A DNA stretch of 6,887 nucleotides from Verrucomicrobiaceae bacterium. Lineage in GTDB: Bacteria; Verrucomicrobiota; Verrucomicrobiae; Verrucomicrobiales; Akkermansiaceae. The stretch lies in contig CANBTO010000269.1 of assembly GCA_947372405.1 (NCBI GenBank), positions 1-6,887 of the forward strand, written 5' to 3'. This document shows positions 1 through 5,575 of this stretch, piece by piece. A program made the translations under genes and the position numbers. Every line of letters begins with the position of its first letter. Position 1 is the stretch's first letter. The notes under the pieces are model-generated. The model was not told where the DNA came from. It was given only the letters and a program-made list of their open reading frames with translations, and made no database searches.

Positions 1-135
1 CATCTTTCTATACCTCCGCGGTTTCAAATCATTGAATGTAGGAGCACTCTAACCCTGCTTCCACTGCTAGATCCGGGAAACATCGGGAGTTCGTCACACA
101 GTCTGCCAGGTAAAGTGGGCTAAGCGGACATTCAA

Positions 136-174
136 AACGGTCTGCTACCGTTGCCTTCCGCCAAAAGTCAACGG
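136..174 (-). terminator. Possible weak terminator / competing hairpins after the phosphoesterase gene
   Basis: On the minus strand, about 32 nt past the stop codon at 184, AACGGT (152-147) and ACCGTT (141-136) form a 6-bp stem with a 5-nt loop. Only four T's follow if the last two stem bases are counted. A second 6-bp pairing, CCGTTG (174-169) with CAACGG (153-148), uses the same central segment, so the two stems are mutually exclusive. The U-tract is too short for a convincing intrinsic terminator. The call rests on position and symmetry only. Confidence 0.25.
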
Positions 175-183
175 GGTCCGATT

Positions 184-1101
184 TCACCACGGGGACGTAA
201 GCAAAGAGATGACACGGGATTTCTCGCGCCCGCGGCCTTCGATCTCCAGCCGGTCCGGGAACAAACGGACCACCGAGTATGCGTTCACGCCCGGCTCGTG
301 CAGGACGGACTTGAAGGTGATGCAGGGCAGGCCCTCGCTGAAGGCTTCGGCCCCGGCGTGGTTGTGCCCGCAGAAGTAGGCGCGGACGCACGGGTGGCGG
401 CGGATGGCCGCGAGGACGTCCCGGCTGTTCCATGCCTGCAGGCCCTCCTCGGGGATCAGAGGATGATGGCCGCACACGATGACCGGCTGCTTTTCGCGGT
501 CGGCGGCCGCCAGTTCCTTCTCCAGCCAGGCGAACTGGGCTTCCGAAACGCCGCCGTTCCATGGCTTGGCGTTGTTAGGTTTGCCGGCCGCCAGCTTTTC
601 AAGCGTTGCCTCGGCGGCCAGCTCTTCCGGGCTGCCTTTGGGATGCTTGTAGATCGAAAGATCGTTCGTATCGAGCATCACGAAACGCACGCTGGAAACC
701 GTGAAGGCATAGTAATCCCCGGGCATGCCTAACAGAGGAGCCACGCGGCTCTTCTCCGCATCTTCCAGCGTGTAGTCGTGGTTTCCCAGAAGATGCCTCA
801 CCGGATGACCGAAAGCTTGGAAAAGCGGAAGGATGGGTTCGAAGGAGGTGAACTTCCGGTCGATCACGTCGCCGAGGTGTAGCGAGAAGGGAAGTTTCTG
901 TTTCGCCAGATCCTCGGCGACCGCCTTGAGCTTCGGGATGGATTCGCGGTAATGGCGTTCTCCCTGCGGGTCCGCGTCGGCGTATTGCACGTCCGTGACA
1001 AGGCCGAAGGTAAGCAAGGGCTTGTCATTCCCGGCTGCGGCGGCAACGCGGGTGATGGATGCGGCGGCGGTGGAAAGTGCGAGAAACCTGCGGCGGTTCA
1101 T
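184..1101 (-). CDS. Tat-exported metallophosphoesterase, ADPRibase-Mn (ADP-ribose/CDP-alcohol diphosphatase)-like
   Basis: A 305-residue calcineurin-like metallophosphoesterase. Seen: a twin-arginine signal (RRRFL, residues 3-7), an Ala-rich stretch ending near residue 24, then the metal-site blocks DVQYAD (37-42), GDVID (77-81), GNHD (106-109), GHH (211-213) and GHNH (245-248). Most of the superfamily has D-x-H in block I; D-x-Q-YAD is the form in the Mn-dependent ADP-ribose/CDP-alcohol diphosphatase group. Family knowledge suggests hydrolysis of a nucleotide-diphosphate or phosphoester bond with two metals. The exact substrate is unknown, and the export signal would place it in the periplasm. 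The start was set at 1101 because the Tat motif begins there; an in-frame ATG at 1290 would add 63 residues ahead of the signal. No Shine-Dalgarno precedes it (A/C-rich leader). It is transcribed divergently from the esterase/galactosidase pair. An equally cautious name is metallophosphoesterase family protein. Confidence 0.85.
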   Translation of the reverse strand: MNRRRFLALSTAAASITRVAAAAGNDKPLLTFGLVTDVQYADADPQGERHYRESIPKLKAVAEDLAKQKLPFSLHLGDVIDRKFTSFEPILPLFQAFGHPVRHLLGNHDYTLEDAEKSRVAPLLGMPGDYYAFTVSSVRFVMLDTNDLSIYKHPKGSPEELAAEATLEKLAAGKPNNAKPWNGGVSEAQFAWLEKELAAADREKQPVIVCGHHPLIPEEGLQAWNSRDVLAAIRRHPCVRAYFCGHNHAGAEAFSEGLPCITFKSVLHEPGVNAYSVVRLFPDRLEIEGRGREKSRVISLLTSPW

Positions 1102-1155
1102 GGTTTGGGGTGGTTCGGGTTTGCTCGGGGCGCGTACATAAAAAAATCCGCCCGC

Positions 1156-1185
1156 AGCATACTGCCGGTGCAAATGGAAAATAAA
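1156..1185 (-). promoter_or_regulatory. Candidate promoter of the phosphoesterase gene
   Basis: On the minus strand, TATGCT (1161-1156, 4/6 to the -10 consensus) lies 18 nt downstream of TTTATT (1185-1180, a poor 3/6 match to the -35 box). The predicted transcript would start near 1149 with a leader of about 48 nt. The proposed -35 box lies inside the 1176-1199 palindrome, so a protein bound there could block or recruit polymerase. The same TATGCT hexamer appears in the peroxiredoxin promoter. This is eye-matched only. Confidence 0.25.
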
Positions 1186-1199
1186 GCGCTTAAATTTCC
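1176..1199. promoter_or_regulatory. Candidate LacI-family-type operator (imperfect 24-bp palindrome)
   Basis: The left half GGAAAATAAAGC and right half GCTTAAATTTCC match as inverted repeats at 10 of 12 positions around the perfect 8-bp core AAGCGCTT (1184-1191). A central CG flanked by AA/TT is typical of operators bound by LacI/GalR-family sugar regulators. The flanking TG...CA of classical cre sites is absent. It sits 74 bp before the phosphoesterase start and 189 bp before the esterase start. No regulator gene is in the window, so which protein binds and which gene is controlled are inference. Confidence 0.45.
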
Positions 1200-1242
1200 G
1201 AGCGCCCGCAGCGTGGCTCACACCGCAGGCGGTGGAACGTGC

Positions 1243-1270
1243 TTGAGAAAACGACCGGTCACGATGAACT
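1243..1270 (+). promoter_or_regulatory. Weak candidate promoter of the esterase/galactosidase operon
   Basis: TTGAGA (1243-1248) matches the -35 consensus at 5 of 6 positions. At 16 nt spacing the best -10 is TGAACT (1265-1270), only 3 of 6. If used, it would give a leader of about 110 nt, and its -10 would lie in the centre of the inverted repeat at 1256-1279. A weak -10 overlapped by an operator would fit a regulated promoter, but this is eye-matched and speculative. Confidence 0.2.
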
Positions 1271-1279
1271 CGTGAACCG
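1256..1279. repeat. Inverted repeat upstream of the esterase/galactosidase operon
   Basis: TCACGA (1259-1264) and TCGTGA (1270-1275) are perfect inverted arms around a 5-nt centre. The symmetry continues outward as CGG (1256-1258) with CCG (1277-1279) after one unpaired A, giving a 9-bp stem with a single bulge. It is about 110 bp upstream of the esterase start codon. It could be a protein-binding site or a 5' leader hairpin. No T-run follows on either strand, so it is not an intrinsic terminator. Confidence 0.4.
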
Positions 1280-1388
1280 ATCCACGACACCCATTCCGGG
1301 ATTCCTGCGAGATGTTTCCAGCACCCTGTGATCGACGACCGCTAAAAATGCCGTATCTCAAAACCCAACCCATCCAAAACCCCACAGC

Positions 1389-2924
1389 ATGAAACCAAGT
1401 CTCAGCCTGTTATCCATTACTGCCCTCGTTTTTACCGGCGCTTCGGCCCGCGCGGACGTCACGCTACCATCCATTTTCTCCGACCACATGGTGCTGCAAA
1501 AAAATGTCGCCTTGCCGGTCTGGGGCTGGGCGGATCCCGGCGAGAAAATCACCGTTACCATCGCAGGACAAACCTCCACGACGGCAGCGGACGCATCCGG
1601 CAACTGGAAACTCAAACTGGCAGAGCTATCCTCCGAGATCCCGGAGACCATGACCGTCGCAGGCCACAACACCATCACCATCCAGGACGTGCTCGTGGGT
1701 GAGGTCTGGCTGGCTTCCGGACAATCCAACATGCAGTTGGCCGTCAACGCGGCCAACGAGCCGTGGCGCGAAAAAGCGGAGGCGAAATTCCCACAGATCC
1801 GCGGATTTTTCGTCGAGCGGCATCCGGCCACCACGCCACAGACGAAGTGCGGGGGCAAATGGGTGATCTGCTCGCCCGAAACCGTCGGCAATTTTTCCGC
1901 AGCGGCGTACTTCTTTGGCCGGGACTTGCACAAGGCACTGGGCGGCCCCGTGGGTTTGGTCCAAGCCTCGTGGGGCGGCACACCGATCGAAACCTGGTCC
2001 AGCATGAGCAGCATGGAGGCGAAACCGGAACTGGCACCGGTGCTGGAGAACTGGAAGAAGACGCTGGTTCCCTATGACGAGCCAAAGGCACAGGCGCAAT
2101 TCGTCCGAGCGATGGAGAACTGGACCAAAATGTCCGAGAAACTCAAAGCCGAGGGCAAACCCGTTCCTCCCCAACCACAAAAAAAGGGCGAGCCCAGGCT
2201 GGATAAGAATTATCCGGCAAACCTGTTCAACGGCATGATCGCGCCCATCATCCCCTACGCGATCCGCGGCGCGATCTGGTACCAGGGCGAAAACAACGCC
2301 GCGAATGATCTGGCGAAACTCTATTCCATCCAGCTTGCGTCGATGATCCAGGATTGGCGGCAACGTTGGGACGAAGGTGACTTCCCGTTCGCCTGGGTGC
2401 AGTTGCCGAATTTCCATCCGCGCACCGACAATCCGGTGGAAACCAGCAACTGGTGTGTGGTCCGCGAATGCATGTTGAAAACCCTCGCCGTGAAAAACAC
2501 CGGCATGGCCATCACGTTGGATGTGGGAGAAGCGAACAACATCCATCCCAAAAACAAACAGGCGGTCGGCCATCGACTGGCGCTCTGGGCACTCGCCAAG
2601 GTTTACGGCAAGGATATCCCCTACTCCGGTCCGCTGCCGGATGGACATGTGATCAAGGGCGACGAAATCATCCTGTCCTTCAGGCATGCGAACGGCGGCC
2701 TGGTCGCCAAGGGCGGAGACCTCAAAGGCTTCGCCATTGCCGGTGAGGATAAAAAATGGGTTTGGGCCAAAGCGCGCATCGAGGGCGACAAGGTGATTGT
2801 TTCCAGCCCGGAAGTGAAATCACCGAAAGCCGCGCGTTATGCGTGGGCACCCAATCCGGACTGCAATCTCTACAACGCCGCCGACCTGCCCGCCTCGCAG
2901 TTCAGGACGGATGACTGGAAGTAG
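1389..2924 (+). CDS. Secreted sialate O-acetylesterase-family carbohydrate esterase
   Basis: This 511-residue SGNH-type esterase is related to sialate 9-O-acetylesterase and removes acetyl esters from sugars. Seen: a signal peptide (residues 1-22, cut after SARA), a beta-rich N-terminal region with the family signature SDHMVLQ (31-37), the nucleophile block GQSNM (111-115; Ser113), WGG (195-197), the block WYQGENN (297-303), and the catalytic-His block DVGEANNIHPKNK (378-390; His386). The family usually has D-x-G-D before the IHP; here the second Asp is Glu381. The C-terminus ends at the usual FRTDDW, so the gene is complete. The lysine/proline-rich stretch 220-275 is common in bacterial members. 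No Shine-Dalgarno precedes the ATG (leader CCATCCAAAACCCCACAGC). Tandem stops (TAG TAA) end it, 23 bp before the alpha-galactosidase, so co-transcription is likely. Many bacterial members act on plant or algal glycans rather than sialic acid; the substrate cannot be read from sequence. Confidence 0.92.
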   Translation: MKPSLSLLSITALVFTGASARADVTLPSIFSDHMVLQKNVALPVWGWADPGEKITVTIAGQTSTTAADASGNWKLKLAELSSEIPETMTVAGHNTITIQDVLVGEVWLASGQSNMQLAVNAANEPWREKAEAKFPQIRGFFVERHPATTPQTKCGGKWVICSPETVGNFSAAAYFFGRDLHKALGGPVGLVQASWGGTPIETWSSMSSMEAKPELAPVLENWKKTLVPYDEPKAQAQFVRAMENWTKMSEKLKAEGKPVPPQPQKKGEPRLDKNYPANLFNGMIAPIIPYAIRGAIWYQGENNAANDLAKLYSIQLASMIQDWRQRWDEGDFPFAWVQLPNFHPRTDNPVETSNWCVVRECMLKTLAVKNTGMAITLDVGEANNIHPKNKQAVGHRLALWALAKVYGKDIPYSGPLPDGHVIKGDEIILSFRHANGGLVAKGGDLKGFAIAGEDKKWVWAKARIEGDKVIVSSPEVKSPKAARYAWAPNPDCNLYNAADLPASQFRTDDWK

Positions 2925-2936
2925 TAACAGCACACA

Positions 2937-2947
2937 ACAGGAATTCC
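2937..2947 (+). promoter_or_regulatory. Ribosome-binding site of the alpha-galactosidase gene
   Basis: AGGA at 2939-2942 lies 5 nt before the ATG at 2948. It is the only start in the window with a recognisable Shine-Dalgarno. It decides the start against the in-frame ATG at 3020 (residue 25), which would leave a signal peptide with no positively charged n-region. Confidence 0.5.
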
Positions 2948-4951
2948 ATGAATGATCCGATCACCCGAACCATCTTGAAACCACGGACGAATCCGGATCG
3001 TCTCGTGAGCAATATCACGATGGTTCTTTTACTTGGTGTGCCGTTTGGCATCCACGCCGCGACGGTGCGTTTGGATGAGCTTGACCTCTCCGCCATGAAT
3101 GCGGGCTGGAGCAAGCCACAGAAGGATCATTCCATCACGCAAAAACCACTCGCCATCGGCGGCGTGAAGTTTGAACACGGCGTCGGCACGCATGCGGAGA
3201 GTTATGTGAACATCCAGCTCGATGGCCGGGCTACGTGGTTCACCTCCAAGGTGGGTGTGGACGATGGCGCGAGCAAGGAGCTCGCCTCGGTGGAATTCAT
3301 CGTGGCGGGCGACGACCACGAGTTATGGCGCAGTGGCGTTTGCAAAGGAGGCGAGCCGCCGCGTGAATGCCGCGTGAAACTCGACGGCGTGAAGTCGCTG
3401 ACGCTTGAGGTCACCGATGCCGATGATGGCGTGAAACACGATCACGCCGACTGGGCGGACGCCACTTTTGAATTCAGCGGATCCGCGCCCAGGACCGCGA
3501 AGGAAACCGCGCCCGATGAGGAAGCCGTGCTGCTCACTCCACCCGCACCGCACGAGCCACGCATCAACGGCCCCAAAGCCTATGGAGTGCGCCCGGGATC
3601 GCCGTTCTTATATCGAATCCCCTGCACGGGTGAACGTCCGGTCCGGTTTTCCGCAAAAGATCTTCCAGCGGGACTGACTCTGGATGCTTCGAGCGGAATC
3701 ATCACCGGGAAAATCTCCGCCGCAGGCACGAGCCACGTCACGCTCATCGCACACAACAAGTTTGGTGAAACCGAACGGGAGTTTTCCATCGTGGCGGGCG
3801 ATACACTGGCACTCACGCCGCCGATGGGCTGGAACAGTTGGTATATCCATTACAACCGCGTCACCGAAGCCACCATGCGCGACGCGGCGGACCAGATGAT
3901 CGCCAGCGGCATGGCGGATTTCGGCTATCAATATGTGAACATTGATGATTGCTGGATGAAAAAGAAGGGCGATGAGCCCTATCGGGACAGCTTTGGCTGG
4001 GTGCTGCCTAACCGGGACTTTCCAGATATGAAAGGCTTGGCCGATCATATCCACGCCAAGGGACTCAAAGCCGGACTTTATACTTCGCCCGGACCGTGGA
4101 CTTGCGGAGGTTATGTCGGCGCCTATCAACATGAAGCGGCGGATGCTCGGAAGTTCGCGGAATGGGGATTTGATTTTCTGAAATACGACTGGTGCAGCTA
4201 TGGCGGAGTGGCGACCGGTGCCGGAGTCGATCGTTTCAAAAAACCCTATCAACTGATGTGGGACGAACTCCGGAACCAGGATCGGGACATCGTTTTCAAC
4301 CTCTGCCAATACGGCATGGGCGATGTATGGAACTGGGGTGGCGAAGTCGGCAACAGTTGGCGCACCACCGGTGATCTCGGCCTGGCAAACGGCTCGCGCC
4401 TGCCGGGCTTTTACAACATCGGCTTCAGCAACGCGCGCCATTGGGAAAACGCGCACCCCGGCGCGTGGAATGATCCAGACTACATTCTCATCGGCTGGGT
4501 GGGCGACGCGCACGGCATGGGCCAGGGCAAAAAAACCACACTCACGCCGAACGAACAATACAGCTACATGAGCCTTTGGTCGCTGATGGCCGCGCCGCTG
4601 ATCTTCAGCGGGGACATGGCGAAGCTGGACGCGTTCACGTTGAACGTGCTGTGCAACGCGGAGGTCATCGCAGTGGACCAGGACCCGCTCGGCAAGCAGG
4701 CAAGGATCCTGCGCCAGACACACGACGACCTCGTCCTCGTGAAGGAACAAGCCGACGGCTCGAAAGTGGTGGGGCTGTTCAACCTCGCGTCACATCCAAG
4801 AAAAATTTCCCTCTCGTGGAGCGACCTCGCCATCAGCGGCAAACAGCAGGTGCGCGACTTGTGGAGGCAGAAGGACATCGGCGCACACGACGGAACATTT
4901 GAAACCGAAGTCCCGCGTCACGGCGTTTCGATGGTGCGAATCCAGCCATGA
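2948..4951 (+). CDS. GH27 alpha-galactosidase with N-terminal NPCBM and putative-Ig domains
   Basis: A 667-residue exported glycosidase that releases terminal alpha-linked galactose with retention of configuration. In order: a signal peptide with a long basic n-region (residues 1-37, cut after GIHA); an NPCBM-type carbohydrate-binding domain (about 38-178; GVGTHA 78-83, GVDDG 103-107, HADWADA 166-172); a short linker; a putative-Ig (He_PIG-like) domain (about 204-284; LPAGLTLDASSGIITG 239-254); the GH27 barrel (about 287-590); and a C-terminal beta-sandwich. Catalytic features are MGWNSW (293-298), NIDDCW (331-336), nucleophile Asp414 in KYDWC, RTTGD (472-476) and acid/base Asp509 in WNDPD. 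APLIFSGDM (549-557) is also typical. Every expected active-site residue is present. It follows the esterase by 23 bp, so the esterase probably removes acetyl groups that would block this enzyme or works on the same glycan. Alpha-N-acetylgalactosaminidase or beta-L-arabinopyranosidase activity is possible within GH27. Confidence 0.95.
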   Translation: MNDPITRTILKPRTNPDRLVSNITMVLLLGVPFGIHAATVRLDELDLSAMNAGWSKPQKDHSITQKPLAIGGVKFEHGVGTHAESYVNIQLDGRATWFTSKVGVDDGASKELASVEFIVAGDDHELWRSGVCKGGEPPRECRVKLDGVKSLTLEVTDADDGVKHDHADWADATFEFSGSAPRTAKETAPDEEAVLLTPPAPHEPRINGPKAYGVRPGSPFLYRIPCTGERPVRFSAKDLPAGLTLDASSGIITGKISAAGTSHVTLIAHNKFGETEREFSIVAGDTLALTPPMGWNSWYIHYNRVTEATMRDAADQMIASGMADFGYQYVNIDDCWMKKKGDEPYRDSFGWVLPNRDFPDMKGLADHIHAKGLKAGLYTSPGPWTCGGYVGAYQHEAADARKFAEWGFDFLKYDWCSYGGVATGAGVDRFKKPYQLMWDELRNQDRDIVFNLCQYGMGDVWNWGGEVGNSWRTTGDLGLANGSRLPGFYNIGFSNARHWENAHPGAWNDPDYILIGWVGDAHGMGQGKKTTLTPNEQYSYMSLWSLMAAPLIFSGDMAKLDAFTLNVLCNAEVIAVDQDPLGKQARILRQTHDDLVLVKEQADGSKVVGLFNLASHPRKISLSWSDLAISGKQQVRDLWRQKDIGAHDGTFETEVPRHGVSMVRIQP

Positions 4952-4962
4952 TGCCGCATCAC

Positions 4963-4998
4963 AAAAAAGATCCGCCCACGACATGAAGCCGGGGCGGA
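4963..4998 (-). terminator. Intrinsic terminator of the peroxiredoxin gene
   Basis: Read on the minus strand, TCCGCCC (4998-4992) pairs perfectly with GGGCGGA (4977-4971) around a 14-nt loop. TC and six T's (to 4963) follow at once. The stem begins 22 nt after the peroxiredoxin stop at 5021. The T-run is on the minus-strand side only, so the stem is not a convincing terminator for the converging alpha-galactosidase transcript. Confidence 0.7.
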
Positions 4999-5020
4999 CT
5001 TGAAATCAGGCGCGGGAATT

Positions 5021-5512
5021 TCAGAGCGAACGCAGCGCGGCTTTCACGCCGTCGAAGTCCGGCAGGTCGCCCGGGCTTTCCTTCACGTCGGCGAAGCGCA
5101 CCACACCGGCCTTGTCGATGACGAAGGCCGAGCGTTTCGCCACACCGCCCATGATCAGGTTTTTCGCGGGCAGGAACTGCTCGTAAGCCACGCCGTAGGC
5201 CTTGGCGACGGCGTGTTCGTAGTCGCTGAGCAGCGGGATGGTGATGCCTTCCTTCTCGGCCCATGCGGCTTGCGCGAAAGGATTGTCACCGGAGATGCCG
5301 AGCACCTTCGCGTCGAGCGATTCGTATTCGGAGATCCCGGCGGAAATGGCGCAGAACTCCGTGGTGCAGACGCCGGTGAAGGCCATCGGCACGAAGAGCA
5401 GCACGATGTTGGATTTCCCGATGAGGTCGCTGAGTTTCACGAGCTGCGGGCCCTCGGCGGTTTTGGTGACGAGAGTGAAATCAGGGGCTTGGTCGCCGAC
5501 TTTGATGGACAT
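5021..5512 (-). CDS. Peroxiredoxin (BCP/AhpE-like thiol peroxidase)
   Basis: A 163-residue thioredoxin-fold peroxidase that reduces hydrogen peroxide or organic hydroperoxides. Seen: the N-terminal AhpC/TSA start GDQAPDFTL (6-14) and the active-site block PMAFTGVCTTEFC (42-54), with peroxidatic Cys49 inside P-x-x-x-T-x-x-C and the conserved Arg127. Cys54, five residues on, has the same spacing as the resolving cysteine of E. coli BCP, so an intramolecular disulfide is possible; an AhpE-like one-Cys mechanism is the alternative. There is no signal peptide, so it is cytoplasmic. The start was set at MSIKVG (5512), because homologues begin there; the longer frame from 5575 would add 21 unrelated residues and overlap avtA. 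The leader lacks a Shine-Dalgarno (AACTCCAGAAACCACC). It is convergent with the alpha-galactosidase and divergent from avtA. Confidence 0.92.
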   Translation of the reverse strand: MSIKVGDQAPDFTLVTKTAEGPQLVKLSDLIGKSNIVLLFVPMAFTGVCTTEFCAISAGISEYESLDAKVLGISGDNPFAQAAWAEKEGITIPLLSDYEHAVAKAYGVAYEQFLPAKNLIMGGVAKRSAFVIDKAGVVRFADVKESPGDLPDFDGVKAALRSL

Positions 5513-5526
5513 GGTGGTTTCTGGAG

Positions 5527-5555
5527 TTGTTGTGGTGAGGCCGGGAGCATAGAAC
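5527..5555 (+). promoter_or_regulatory. Weak candidate avtA promoter
   Basis: TTGTTG (5527-5532, 3/6) and TAGAAC (5550-5555, 4/6) are spaced by 17 nt. Transcription would begin near 5562, leaving a leader of only about 7 nt. That fits the absence of a Shine-Dalgarno before the avtA ATG. Eye-matched; a promoter further upstream inside the peroxiredoxin gene is equally possible. Confidence 0.22.
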
Positions 5556-5575
5556 ACGCCAGCCGGATATGTCAT
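5546..5575 (-). promoter_or_regulatory. Candidate peroxiredoxin promoter overlapping the avtA start
   Basis: On the minus strand, ATGACA (5575-5570, 5/6 to the -35 consensus) is followed after 18 nt by TATGCT (5551-5546, 4/6 to the -10 consensus). Transcription would start near 5539, giving a leader of about 27 nt. The -35 box overlaps the avtA start codon region (5569-5575), so the two divergent promoters would be physically interlocked. Confidence 0.4.

Larger units (their letters stand above)
1102..1388. other. Divergent intergenic regulatory region
   Basis: These 287 non-coding bases separate the start of the phosphoesterase (minus) from that of the esterase/galactosidase unit (plus). 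They hold a run of seven A's (1140-1146), an AAGCGCTT-centred palindrome (1176-1199), a second inverted repeat (1256-1279) and A/C-rich leaders next to both start codons. Open frames crossing it encode no recognisable protein. It must supply promoters for both transcription units. Confidence 0.7.

Noticed and set aside
1..135. A truncated gene or tRNA at the left edge
   Set aside because: Plus frame 1 is open to 123 and frame 2 to 50, but neither translation looks like a protein. A TTTCAAATC segment recalls a tRNA T-arm, but its flanks do not pair.
29..562. A 177-codon open frame on the minus strand across the phosphoesterase 3' end
   Set aside because: It lies out of frame over a gene with clear family motifs. 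Its product is Arg/Pro-rich low-complexity translation typical of G+C-rich shadows, and its last 45 residues match nothing I recognise.
1176..1199. The palindrome as a classical Bacillus-type cre site
   Set aside because: The core fits, but the flanking TG and CA bases are missing and the gene content does not suggest a Firmicute.
1102..1290. An N-terminal extension of the phosphoesterase to the ATG at 1290
   Set aside because: It would place 63 unrelated residues before a clear Tat signal and would run through the candidate operator and promoter.
1626..2687. A 353-codon open frame antisense to the esterase
   Set aside because: The product resembles no family, while the opposite strand carries all esterase motifs; long antisense frames are expected at this G+C content.
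3020..3022. An internal ATG as the alpha-galactosidase start
   Set aside because: It has no Shine-Dalgarno and would leave a 13-residue hydrophobic stub lacking the basic n-region needed for export.
3608..4750. A 380-codon open frame antisense to the alpha-galactosidase
   Set aside because: It shadows the GH27 catalytic domain; no recognisable motif, no start context.
5513..5575. A 21-residue N-terminal extension of the peroxiredoxin
   Set aside because: Homologues begin at the MSIKVG-type start. The extension has no family resemblance and would overlap the avtA start.
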